Below are positions 35,785 through 44,100 of a DNA stretch of 64,000 bases, in pieces. The notes under the pieces are model-generated. The model made no database searches, was not told the origin of the DNA, and saw only the letters and a program-made list of their open reading frames with translations. Source of the DNA: Ferruginibacter sp. (GTDB taxonomy: Bacteria > Bacteroidota > Bacteroidia > Chitinophagales > Chitinophagaceae); contig JAEUVU010000019.1 in NCBI GenBank assembly GCA_016786725.1, positions 186,001-250,000 on the forward strand, given 5' to 3'. How positions within the stretch are numbered: position 1 is the stretch's first letter; the number at the start of each line of letters is the position of its first letter. The position numbers were made by a program, and so were the translations under genes.

Positions 35785-36537
35785 TTAATTCATTTTTTTC
35801 TTCAGGCTGCTCACCTGGGTTTGTAAATTGTTAACCATGCTTGCCAGCGAGTTCATATCCCAGCGTTGCTGGTTGCTTACTTTGCTTATCACCATTTGCG
35901 CCTGCCACAACTCTACAATATCCCCGGCATTTACCTGGTAAGGCTGATATTGCGGATTATCGCTAACCAACGTTAATTTATCTTTACTGCGCCCGCTCTT
36001 TTCAACACGCTTATATACAATGCCTTCATTACGGCTTACTACAATATATGCCTGGCTGTTTTTTATATCATTGATATCATCAATTTTTTCGCCAACAATA
36101 ATGCTGCCGCTTGGTGTGGGCAACATACTGTCTCCAATAATCTCAAAGGCACGGTAATTACCGCCTGTGAGCATTGGCAAAGTGAATGTATTAAGTTCGT
36201 CAATAAATTCAGTATCCGCATAGCTTGCCAGGTAACCTGCTGCGGCTTTTACCGGCACAAAATGAATGAGGTTTCTTTCGGCTGCCATCATTTTTTGCTG
36301 GCGGCGCCTGGAAAGATAGTTATCAGCATGATTACTTAAGTCTTTAAGCAAAAGCTCATCCAGCGATAACTTAAAAATATCTGCCAGTATTTCCAGCACG
36401 TTCAGCTGGGGTTCAGCACGCCCTTCTTCATAAGCGCCCACTGACGAACGTTTGATACCGAGTTTCTTTGCGAATTCTTCCTGCGTCCAGCCACGGAGCT
36501 TGCGCAAATATTTGAAATTTTGTCCTGCTAATGACAT
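35785..36537 (-). CDS. XRE-family repressor with S24 (LexA-like) self-cleavage domain
   Basis: The 250-residue protein has an N-terminal HTH (L-R-G-W-T-Q-E-E-F-A-K-K-L-G-I, residues 14-28) and a LexA/CI-type S24 peptidase: a possible Ala100-Gly101 cleavage site in K-A-A-A-G-Y, Ser137 in I-I-G-D-S-M, Lys176 in V-Y-K-R-V. A C-terminal coiled coil follows (Q-T-Q-V-S-S-L-K-K-K). Such repressors cut themselves when RecA or stress triggers them. The promoter has two 15-bp palindromes, so autorepression is likely. The downstream partners are a DinB-like protein and ssb. Confidence 0.9.
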   Translation of the reverse strand: MSLAGQNFKYLRKLRGWTQEEFAKKLGIKRSSVGAYEEGRAEPQLNVLEILADIFKLSLDELLLKDLSNHADNYLSRRRQQKMMAAERNLIHFVPVKAAAGYLASYADTEFIDELNTFTLPMLTGGNYRAFEIIGDSMLPTPSGSIIVGEKIDDINDIKNSQAYIVVSRNEGIVYKRVEKSGRSKDKLTLVSDNPQYQPYQVNAGDIVELWQAQMVISKVSNQQRWDMNSLASMVNNLQTQVSSLKKKMN

Positions 36538-36543
36538 GGTGCA

Positions 36544-36581
36544 ACTAATTTGATTAGTACAAATATACTAATTATTTTAGT
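36544..36581. promoter_or_regulatory. Two 15-bp ACTAAT-type palindromes at the XRE-S24 promoter
   Basis: ACTAATTTGATTAGT (36544-36558) is a perfect inverted repeat around three bases. ACTAATTATTTTAGT (36567-36581) has one mismatch. Their centres are 23 bp apart, and they sit at either side of the -7 box (36560-36567). They are the likely operators of the downstream XRE-S24 repressor. Confidence 0.8.
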
Positions 36582-36589
36582 TTGGCAAA
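36560..36589 (-). promoter_or_regulatory. Promoter of the XRE-S24 gene
   Basis: On the minus strand TTTG (36586-36589) and TATATTTG (36560-36567) are 18 nt apart. Transcription would begin near 36553, about 16 nt before the ATG. The palindromes overlap both the start region and the spacer. Confidence 0.78.
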
Positions 36590-36663
36590 ATTTATTTTTT
36601 GTTTTGACATGCCATTACTATCGGGGCTAAAAAACCACAGAAAATATTCTGATTCAGTTACTG

Positions 36664-36671
36664 TATTTTTG
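36664..36671 (+). promoter_or_regulatory. -7 box (TATTTTTG) before the small membrane gene and surE
   Basis: The box matches TAnnTTTG and lies 17 nt before the ATG at 36689. No TTTG was found at the -33 position. Confidence 0.4.
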
Positions 36672-36688
36672 CAGCAAACCAACTTTAT

Positions 36689-37153
36689 ATGAATTATACA
36701 CTGGTAATACACAGTATTCTTCGCTGGGCTGTGTTGCTTTTTGGAGTGTGGGCTGTTTTTGCAGCATTAGGTGCAGTAATATCTAAAAGAGAATATAAAA
36801 GCGGCGACAATAAAATAAGCCTGTTTTTTATGATTTGCTGTGATATACAATTATTGCTTGGCCTTATCTTATATTTTACAGGTATGTGGTTTGAAAAAGT
36901 AAAAAGTGGTATGGGTGCAGTAATGAAAGATCCGCAGGAGCGTTTTTTTGCGGTTGAACATGCCCTGATGATGATTATTGCCTGGTTGCTGGTGCATGTT
37001 GGCCGCAGCATGGTAAAGCGTGGCAGCACCGATGCACAAAAACACAAACGCACACTTATTTATTTTGGCATTGCATTGTTATTAATACTGGCAATGATAC
37101 CCTGGCCTTTCCGCCAGCCGGGTATTGCCAGGCAATTATTCCCCCAGTTTTAA
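36689..37153 (+). CDS. Four-segment membrane protein, unknown function
   Basis: The 154-residue protein has hydrophobic segments at about 6-30, 44-66, 92-108 and 122-142. Histidines lie in or near the membrane (H8, and H-A-L-M-M-I-I-A-W-L-L-V-H near 91-103). This pattern resembles small cytochrome b-like or DUF-type membrane proteins, but heme ligation is unproven and I do not recognise the family with confidence. It precedes surE by 16 nt on the same strand, so the two are probably co-transcribed. Confidence 0.7.
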   Translation: MNYTLVIHSILRWAVLLFGVWAVFAALGAVISKREYKSGDNKISLFFMICCDIQLLLGLILYFTGMWFEKVKSGMGAVMKDPQERFFAVEHALMMIIAWLLVHVGRSMVKRGSTDAQKHKRTLIYFGIALLLILAMIPWPFRQPGIARQLFPQF

Positions 37154-37169
37154 ATTGACTTGAACATAC

Positions 37170-37952
37170 ATGACTAAAAAGAAAGAGCAACCCATTATCC
37201 TTGTAACAAACGACGACGGCATAACATCTCCCGGAATAAGATACCTGATTGAAGCCGCAAAAGGCCTGGGAAAAGTGGTAGTGGTGGCACCCGATAAAGC
37301 ACAAAGCGGTATGGGACATGCCATAACCATTGGTAACTCACTCCGGATGGATAAGGCTGATATTTTCCCCGATGTAGAAGCCTGGCAAACATCGGGCACG
37401 CCGGTTGATTGTGTTAAACTGGCCGTAGATAAAATACTCCATCGCAAACCCGACCTGTGTATCAGCGGTATTAACCATGGTGCAAACCATTCCATCAATG
37501 TAATATACAGCGGTACCATGAGCGCTGCCATGGAAGCTTCTATTGAAAGCATCCCCAGCATTGGTTTTTCATTGCTTGATTACAAGTATGATGCAGATTT
37601 TTCAGGCGCTGTTTTTTATGCGAACAAGATCATAAAAACCATCTTGAAAAATAACCTGGACAAACATCTTTTATTGAATGTAAACATCCCATCTGTACCC
37701 AAAAAAGAAATCAAAGGGATAAAAATATGCAAACAGGCATATGCAAAATATAAAGAAGAATTTGATGAACGGGTTGATCCGCATGGAAGAAAATACTATT
37801 GGCTGACCGGCGAGTTCATAAACTTTGACAAAGGGGAAGATACCGATGTGTGGGCTTTACAGAATAATTATGTAAGTGTTGTTCCTGTACAGTTTGACCT
37901 TACCAATTATACGCTGAAAAAATTATTAGATAGAAAGAAACTCTTCAAATGA
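37170..37952 (+). CDS. surE: 5'-nucleotidase SurE
   Basis: SurE is a stationary-phase survival phosphatase that removes phosphate from nucleoside monophosphates, with a divalent metal. The 260-residue protein opens I-L-V-T-N-D-D-G-I-T-S-P-G-I (Asp-Asp metal ligands near 15-16) and has A-P-D-K-A-Q-S-G-M-G-H at 45-55, G-T-P-V-D-C-V-K near 78-85 and G-I-N-H-G-A-N near 100. All expected motifs are present and the size is normal. The stop overlaps the next gene by four bases. Confidence 0.95.
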   Translation: MTKKKEQPIILVTNDDGITSPGIRYLIEAAKGLGKVVVVAPDKAQSGMGHAITIGNSLRMDKADIFPDVEAWQTSGTPVDCVKLAVDKILHRKPDLCISGINHGANHSINVIYSGTMSAAMEASIESIPSIGFSLLDYKYDADFSGAVFYANKIIKTILKNNLDKHLLLNVNIPSVPKKEIKGIKICKQAYAKYKEEFDERVDPHGRKYYWLTGEFINFDKGEDTDVWALQNNYVSVVPVQFDLTNYTLKKLLDRKKLFK

Positions 37953-38254
37953 TATTTAAGAAAGACAATTTTATTTTTGGAGCCATCCTGGGTTTTATTG
38001 GGCCCCTCATTGGCATTATTATTTTTAAAATGACAAAATTTAAAGCGTACAGCTTCAGTGATACTTTCAATTTCATGCTTTTTGAGGAAACAGGGCACCG
38101 GACCCTCAGTGTTGCATTAAGCTTATCCCTGCTGGTTAATGCAGTTTTATTTACTGTCTATATTAATACAAGAAAAGATAATACCGCCAAAGGCATATTT
38201 GTACTTACACTTATTTACGGGCTGATAGTTTTGAGTATTAAAACTTTTAGTTGA
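37949..38254 (+). CDS. Small membrane protein, unknown function
   Basis: This 101-residue protein has three hydrophobic segments (about 10-28, 52-68, 82-96) and overlaps the surE stop by four bases (ATGA), so it is translated with surE. It contains F-G-A-I-L-G-F-I-G-P-L-I-G in the first segment. I do not recognise a family; its placement after surE may be a conserved feature in related genomes, which I cannot test here. Confidence 0.7.
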   Translation: MIFKKDNFIFGAILGFIGPLIGIIIFKMTKFKAYSFSDTFNFMLFEETGHRTLSVALSLSLLVNAVLFTVYINTRKDNTAKGIFVLTLIYGLIVLSIKTFS

Positions 38255-38278
38255 TCAAATACCGAATGTCTTTTTTAT

Positions 38279-39433
38279 CTACTGTCGCAATGCCCTGTTC
38301 GATTTAAACGATTTTTTCTTTGCACTGATCAAACCTTTATCCAAAAAATTCTTTACCACTTTTGCTCTTGTATCAGAGTTGGTCATCGGACTTTTACCAA
38401 ATGTTTTTCTTATTGCCAGGTATTTGTTTATTACTTTCAGTTCATCTGCATCGCTGCCATTTGCCATTTGCTGTGCCGAAATACCAGCCTGCTTTAAAGC
38501 TGCTGCTACTACAGGTTTTACATGGCCAGGACGGTTCACATGCTGATCAAGCAGCAATGATGCCGCATATTCTGAACTGAGCATATCATTGATTGAAAGT
38601 CCCCCGAAATCCGGGTCGGGCACAAAATAAAAACGGTTAAACCGGTTAATGGCATGCAATACCTGTACAGAACATATCAGCGGGTCTTTACCGGCTAAAG
38701 CAAAACGCAATGCCCAGTTATTATTACGGAAAGCTTTTTTTCTTGCATCCGTATTCTGCACAACATTATTCAAGGTTACAAAACCGGTAACATTACCTGT
38801 TGATGGTGCAATATCAATTCCATAATCACCCAAAAAAGTTTTAAAGGCTGTTGGTTGTTTTTCTTTTATCAGTTTTAATAAAGCCGGCAATTCGCCTGCA
38901 TCGGTTAATGGGCCCATCGTCCATTGAAACATGCCCCAGCTTAAATAACTGTTATCCCAGGTATTGATAGAATCCAGGTTGCCTTCGTTTTGCGAAGTTG
39001 CCAGCAGCGTGTTTATTTCTGAACTGCTTAAATTAAGTGCCGATAATAATGATGCGTTGTTTTCTATAAATTTTTCAGTATTAAAATTTCCTATCCTCGA
39101 AATTCCCAGTTTAAATAATTTGCCCAGTTCAATTTTATCGGTGGTATTGCTGAACCTGTAAAAAACTGTTTTGCCTGTTAGAGTTATTTCGGCTTCGCCG
39201 GATACAGGTTGTGTAACCGGAGGAGCCGGCGCAGGTGTAGAAGGTGTTGGCCCAACAGGGATGCCCGTGGGTGTATTTTTCGGCATCAGCTTTAGCAACT
39301 GCCCCACTTTTATTTTAGAAGGATCTGCAATATTGTTCAGGTCGGCCAGTTCTCTCCATTTATTGGCATTGCCATAAATTTTTATTGCAATTTTTGTCAG
39401 GCTGTCGCCGGCTTTGATAGTATATGTTTCCAT
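38279..39433 (-). CDS. LysM protein with a lysozyme-like domain
   Basis: The 384-residue protein starts directly with a LysM domain (Y-T-I-K-A-G-D-S-L-T-K-I-A at 4-16, ending near 49), with no signal peptide. A Pro-rich linker (52-78) leads to a long domain with Q-N-E-G-N-L-D-S-I-N-T-W-D-N-S-Y-L-S-W-G-M-F-Q-W (148-171). This looks like a lysozyme or transglycosylase catalytic cleft, with Glu150 a candidate acid. Such LysM-plus-muralytic proteins occur in phage tails and contractile injection systems, but no such genes are near. The absence of an export signal is odd for a cell-wall enzyme. Confidence 0.7.
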   Translation of the reverse strand: METYTIKAGDSLTKIAIKIYGNANKWRELADLNNIADPSKIKVGQLLKLMPKNTPTGIPVGPTPSTPAPAPPVTQPVSGEAEITLTGKTVFYRFSNTTDKIELGKLFKLGISRIGNFNTEKFIENNASLLSALNLSSSEINTLLATSQNEGNLDSINTWDNSYLSWGMFQWTMGPLTDAGELPALLKLIKEKQPTAFKTFLGDYGIDIAPSTGNVTGFVTLNNVVQNTDARKKAFRNNNWALRFALAGKDPLICSVQVLHAINRFNRFYFVPDPDFGGLSINDMLSSEYAASLLLDQHVNRPGHVKPVVAAALKQAGISAQQMANGSDADELKVINKYLAIRKTFGKSPMTNSDTRAKVVKNFLDKGLISAKKKSFKSNRALRQ

Positions 39434-39502
39434 TTGGTTGTTTTTAATGTATAGAGTAAAATACTAATTTTTGCCGGCATTACAAATTTTTGATATAACC
39501 AT

Positions 39503-39535
39503 TTTGCAGCCGTGCCTGATTACAACCTACCTTTG
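39503..39535 (+). promoter_or_regulatory. Promoter of lpxB
   Basis: TTTG (39503-39506) and TACCTTTG (39528-39535) lie 21 nt apart, 17 nt before the ATG at 39553. Fit to the Bacteroidota promoter is good, with a slightly long spacer. Confidence 0.65.
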
Positions 39536-39552
39536 CCTGCAATAAAATCAAC

Positions 39553-40692
39553 ATGAAGTATTATATCATTTCCGGCGAGGCAAGTGGTGATTTGCACGGA
39601 AGCAATCTTATTAAAGAATTAAAAAAGAAAGATGCTGAAGCTGATTTCCGTTGCTGGGGTGGCGATAAAATGCAGGCCGCCGGAGCCACGCTGGTAAAGC
39701 ATTACAAAGAACTGGCCTTTATGGGTTTTTTAGAAGTGATAAAAAACCTGCGGACCATTTTAAGGAATATAAAATTCTGTAAAGAAGATATACTGAAGTA
39801 CCAGCCAACAACTTTGATACTGATAGATTACCCCGGTTTTAATTTACGCATAGCCAAATGGGCGAAGGAGCAAGGCATCAGGGTCATCTATTATATTTCT
39901 CCGCAGGTTTGGGCCTGGAAAGAAAACCGGGTTAGGCTGATAAAAGAATGTGTTGATAAATTGCTCGTCATCTTACCTTTTGAAAAAGAATTTTATAAAA
40001 AATGGAATTATGAAGTAGAGTATGTGGGGCATCCGCTGGTTGAAGTAGTTGATCGTTTTTTGTTGACCGTTGACCGTAATGGCCCTTTAACTACAAACAA
40101 CGAACAACAAACAACAAACAACTTTATTGCCCTACTCCCAGGCAGCCGCCAGCAGGAAATACTGAAAAAACTTCCCATCATGCTGGAAGTTGCCAAACAT
40201 TTTCCGGCTTACCAGTTTGTGGTTGCCAAAGCACCGGGGCTTGATGAAAGTTTTTATGCATCGCTTTTAGCGCCTTACAAAAATGTTTCTTCCGTTGTAA
40301 ATAAAACTTACGAGTTACTGGTGCAAAGCAAGGCAGCACTCGTTACCAGCGGCACTGCAACTTTGGAAACCGCCTTGTTTGCTGTGCCCGAAGTAATTTG
40401 CTACAAAGGGGGTTCGGTAAGTTATCAAATTGCAAAGCGGTTGATAAAAATAAAATTCATTGGCCTGGTAAACCTTATCATGGATAAAGAAGTGGTGAAG
40501 GAACTGATACAGGACGAACTGACCGTTGAAAACCTGAAAAGGGAACTGCAACTGCTTTTAACTGATGAGGCAAAACAAAGCCAGTTAAAGCAAGATTATG
40601 CCGCTCTTAAAAGCCTGCTGAGTAAAGGCGGCCATGCATCGGCCAATGCTGCTGAAAGTATTTATTTATATCTATCCGGTTTACCTGAATAA
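39553..40692 (+). CDS. lpxB: Lipid-A-disaccharide synthase with a low-complexity insertion
   Basis: LpxB joins UDP-diacylglucosamine and lipid X in the cytoplasm to make lipid A disaccharide. The 379-residue protein has S-G-E-A-S-G-D at 7-13, W-G-G-D-K-M near 35, A-F-M-G-F-L-E-V near 55, I-D-Y-P-G-F-N near 93 and Y-I-S-P-Q-V-W-A-W near 115, plus L-L-P-G-S-R-Q-Q-E-I near 193. Just before that motif, residues about 170-190 read L-L-T-V-D-R-N-G-P-L-T-T-N-N-E-Q-Q-T-T-N-N, a polar stretch absent from most LpxB. It ends by overlapping the small gene on the other strand. Confidence 0.94.
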   Translation: MKYYIISGEASGDLHGSNLIKELKKKDAEADFRCWGGDKMQAAGATLVKHYKELAFMGFLEVIKNLRTILRNIKFCKEDILKYQPTTLILIDYPGFNLRIAKWAKEQGIRVIYYISPQVWAWKENRVRLIKECVDKLLVILPFEKEFYKKWNYEVEYVGHPLVEVVDRFLLTVDRNGPLTTNNEQQTTNNFIALLPGSRQQEILKKLPIMLEVAKHFPAYQFVVAKAPGLDESFYASLLAPYKNVSSVVNKTYELLVQSKAALVTSGTATLETALFAVPEVICYKGGSVSYQIAKRLIKIKFIGLVNLIMDKEVVKELIQDELTVENLKRELQLLLTDEAKQSQLKQDYAALKSLLSKGGHASANAAESIYLYLSGLPE

Positions 40693-40842
40693 TTTAACAA
40701 GCAGGATGATCATTGCCAGCAGGAATAATAAAATTGAAAGCCTGTTGATAAAATGCATCTTTTTTACAAAAGAAGAATTGGGCCGGTTTGGGTCTTTTTT
40801 CTTCAGGTATAAATATTCGGCTATCTGGCTGAGAACACTCAT
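40681..40842 (-). CDS. Small conserved-type membrane protein (DUF6728-like), 53 residues
   Basis: Read on the minus strand from the ATG at 40842, the frame gives M-S-V-L-S-Q-I-A-E-Y-L-Y-L-K-K-K-D-P-N-R-, then a basic part and one hydrophobic segment (about 34-50), ending L-V-K-L-F-R. The start Q-I-A-E-Y-L-Y-L-K and D-P-N match, from memory, a small family in Bacteroidota called DUF6728. It was too short for an automatic ORF search. It overlaps the lpxB end by 12 bases, convergently. Function unknown. Confidence 0.75.
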   Translation of the reverse strand: MSVLSQIAEYLYLKKKDPNRPNSSFVKKMHFINRLSILLFLLAMIILLVKLFR

Positions 40843-41115
40843 AATGATTGAATTAGGGTGTAAAAGTAGGATTAAAAGTCAATTTTCAATTTTCCGTTTA
40901 TTCTTCTTTCATTTCATAAATGATTAAATACATTATCTTTACCCATACTGGATTACAGCCAGCCCTTCAGTTCAGGCTGCATTTTTGATTTGCCGGTTGT
41001 CTTTAAGTAAAAAATGCCGGATTTCCGATACTATGAATGCCTCCTGAACCGTTATTGTATTACCCTGTAAAATGTACCCGCCCTGGCCTGATTTAATAAA
41101 CCAATCCAATGCAGC

Positions 41116-44100
41116 ATGAGAATATTTTTATTTTTTCTTTTTTTATTTTTCTCCTCTACAATAGCCGCCCAAAAGACTGCTGAAAATGTTGTTGCTGTAA
41201 AAAAGGGTTCCAAATACCAGTTTGTGAACAGGCAAACCGGTGTGCCGGCAGATAATAATTTATGGGATGAAGCCGAACCCTTTGTAAATGGATTTGCAAA
41301 AGTTTACCGCAATAAAAAATTTTCATTGGTGAATAAAAGCGGCAGATCAATCGCCCCTGCCGGATTTGATGCAGTAAGGAATTTTTCTAACAAACTATGT
41401 GCTGCACAAAAAGACGGCAAATGGGGTTTTATTGATGAAACGGGAAAAGCGGTTATCCCTTTTAAATACGAAATTGCATTTGATTTTACCTCTCCCTCAG
41501 TTACTGCTGTATTTACAAATAAAAAATGGTACCTGCTAAATGATAAAGGCATAATAATTAATCAGCCGGATATAACTTCCTTTTATGGTTTTAAAAACAA
41601 TGTTGCCAAAGTATTTAAAGAAGAAAAAGAAGGGATGCTTTATACCGACGGCAAACTGGTTTTCAACCAGGCTAAACCTGCCCATAAACCAATACCCTGG
41701 CAGCCAACAACAAACAACCTTTCTGTTCCCTGCCCGGATAATATTGGTTTTGAATTTGGTGACTTTACAAACTGGGAGTGTTTTACCGGCGATGTGGCTG
41801 TTGTAGCAGGTACTAACCAGATAACGGTTTTCCCATCACCACCAACCACAAACAGGCATACTATTATACCCAGGTTAATACCGTCTGCCCTTGATCAGTA
41901 TGGCTTTTTTCCAACCAATCCCCCCGATGGCAGCAACTTTGGGGTAAGGCTTGGTAATACCAGTACCGGTGCAGAGGCAGAACGCATCCGGTACACAATA
42001 CATGTTCCGCTAAATGACTCAACCTTTTCTCTTAAATATGATTATGCAGTTGTGTTTGAAGACCCCGGGCACGATTCACTTGAACAGCCCAGGTTTGTAT
42101 CCAGGCTTATAGATTCAGCCACAGGTAATGCCATTGCTTGTGCCTCACTGGAATTTATAGCCACTTCGGGGCTCCCTGGTTTTGAAGTATCCCCCATTGA
42201 TACTACAGTAATTTTCAAACCCTGGTCTTCGGTATTTTACAGCTTAAGAGGTTATGGCGGCCAAACATTATACCTTGAATTTACAACTGCCGACTGTACC
42301 AGATCGGGCCATTGGGGTTATGCTTATGTAGATGTGCAAAGTACCTGCGGAAGCCCCGTTAACGTACAGTATGACTGTCTGCCGCCAAACGAAGCAATTT
42401 TAACTGCACCTCCCGGATTTCAGTTTTATAACTGGTGGAACTCAAATTATACAACCTTACTTGGTACAGGTCAGCAATTGATTCTGAATCCCGGGCCACC
42501 AGTTGGAAGCATCATATGGGCAGAACTGATACCCTTTAACAGCTTTGGTTGCCTTGATACTTTGCTGGTAAAACTGGATGGCACTTTTGATGCAGATTTT
42601 GATATGGATGTGCCCCCCGGATGCGGTGCAAAAACCTACACTTTTTACAGCAGGAATATCCCCTCTTTAAATACCGTCTGGTATTTTGGAGATGGCAATA
42701 CGGCCACCGGAGATACTGTAACTCATACCTATACCATCCCCGGTTCTTACCAGGTTACCATGGAGGTAACCATGCCAGGAGGATGTTTTGGTAATTCCAT
42801 TCAACTTATTACTATTTACCCGCCACCCAATATGGTGCAACCGCTTGACCAGGTTGTATGTAATGATGTGGCAACAAGCGATATTATTTTTACAGGAACG
42901 CCCCCGGGCCTGGTATTTAACTGGACCAACAGCGACCCCTCAATAGGTTTACCTGCAAGCGGCAGTGGAGATATCCTTTCCTTTACACCGGTAAATACGG
43001 GCACTACACCTGTTGTAGCAACTATCATTGTTACACCCGCCCACCTTACCTGTACCGGCTTACCGGATACGTTCAGAATTACCGTCAACCCATCGCCCGA
43101 TATGGTTACACTGCCTGCAGATCAGGCGCTGTGTCATGGATCAATAACAAATGCTGTTGCATTTACACCTACATTAAGCGGCACTACTTTCAACTGGACA
43201 AACAGTAACCCTTCCATCGGGCTGGCAGCAAGTGGCAGCGGGGATATACCGGCATTTACAGCACTTAATACCGGCAGCGCCCCTGTTACAGCCACCATTA
43301 CTGTAACTCCATCTAATGGAATTTGCCCGGGTACGCCCCGAACATTTATAATTACTGTAAACCCTATTGCCAATATAGTACCGGTACCAAATCTTGTAGC
43401 TTGTAATTCGGGTACCATCAATGCAATAAATTTTTCAGGATCGGTTACAGCTGCAACTTACAACTGGGTCAATACAAATACCTCTATCGGATTAGCCGCC
43501 AGCGGCACAGGAGATATTGCCTCTTTTACAGCAGTTAATACCGGCATTGTGCCTCAAACAGCATTGGTCACTGTTACACCATCAGCATTTGGCTGCCCAA
43601 CTGTTCCGCATAGTTTTATCATCACAGTAAATCCAACTCCGGATGTGGCACAACCTGCCGATCAGGTTGTATGCCATGGCGCTGCCACAACTGCTGTAAA
43701 TTTTACCGGCAATGTAAGCGGCACCGGCTTTGGATGGAACAATACCAATCCTTCAATTGGCCTGCCGGCCAGCGGCGTGGGAGATATACCATCTTTTACA
43801 GCTGTTAATCTAACGAATACCCCAATAGTAGCCACTATACTTGTTACCCCATCGGCTAACAGTTGCCCCGGCACGGTAAAAATCTTTACAATAACAGTAA
43901 ACCCAATTGCCAACATTGTACCGGTACCAAATATAGTAGCCTGTAATTCGGGTACAATCAATGCAATAAATTTTTCAGGATCAGTTACACCAACCACTTT
44001 TAACTGGACGAATACCAATACCTCTATCGGTTTAGCTGCAAGCGGCACAGGAAATATTCCTGCTTTTACTGCTGTTAATACCGGCACTGTACCTGAAACT

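Noticed and set aside
34788..39433. Prophage remnant (S24 repressor, ssb, LysM protein)
   Set aside because: No integrase, terminase, capsid or tail genes; the genes are interrupted by surE and other chromosomal genes.
40634..40927. 97-codon plus-strand frame after lpxB
   Set aside because: The start lies inside lpxB, the protein is Phe/Ile-rich without a family, and the minus strand holds a better small gene (40681-40842).
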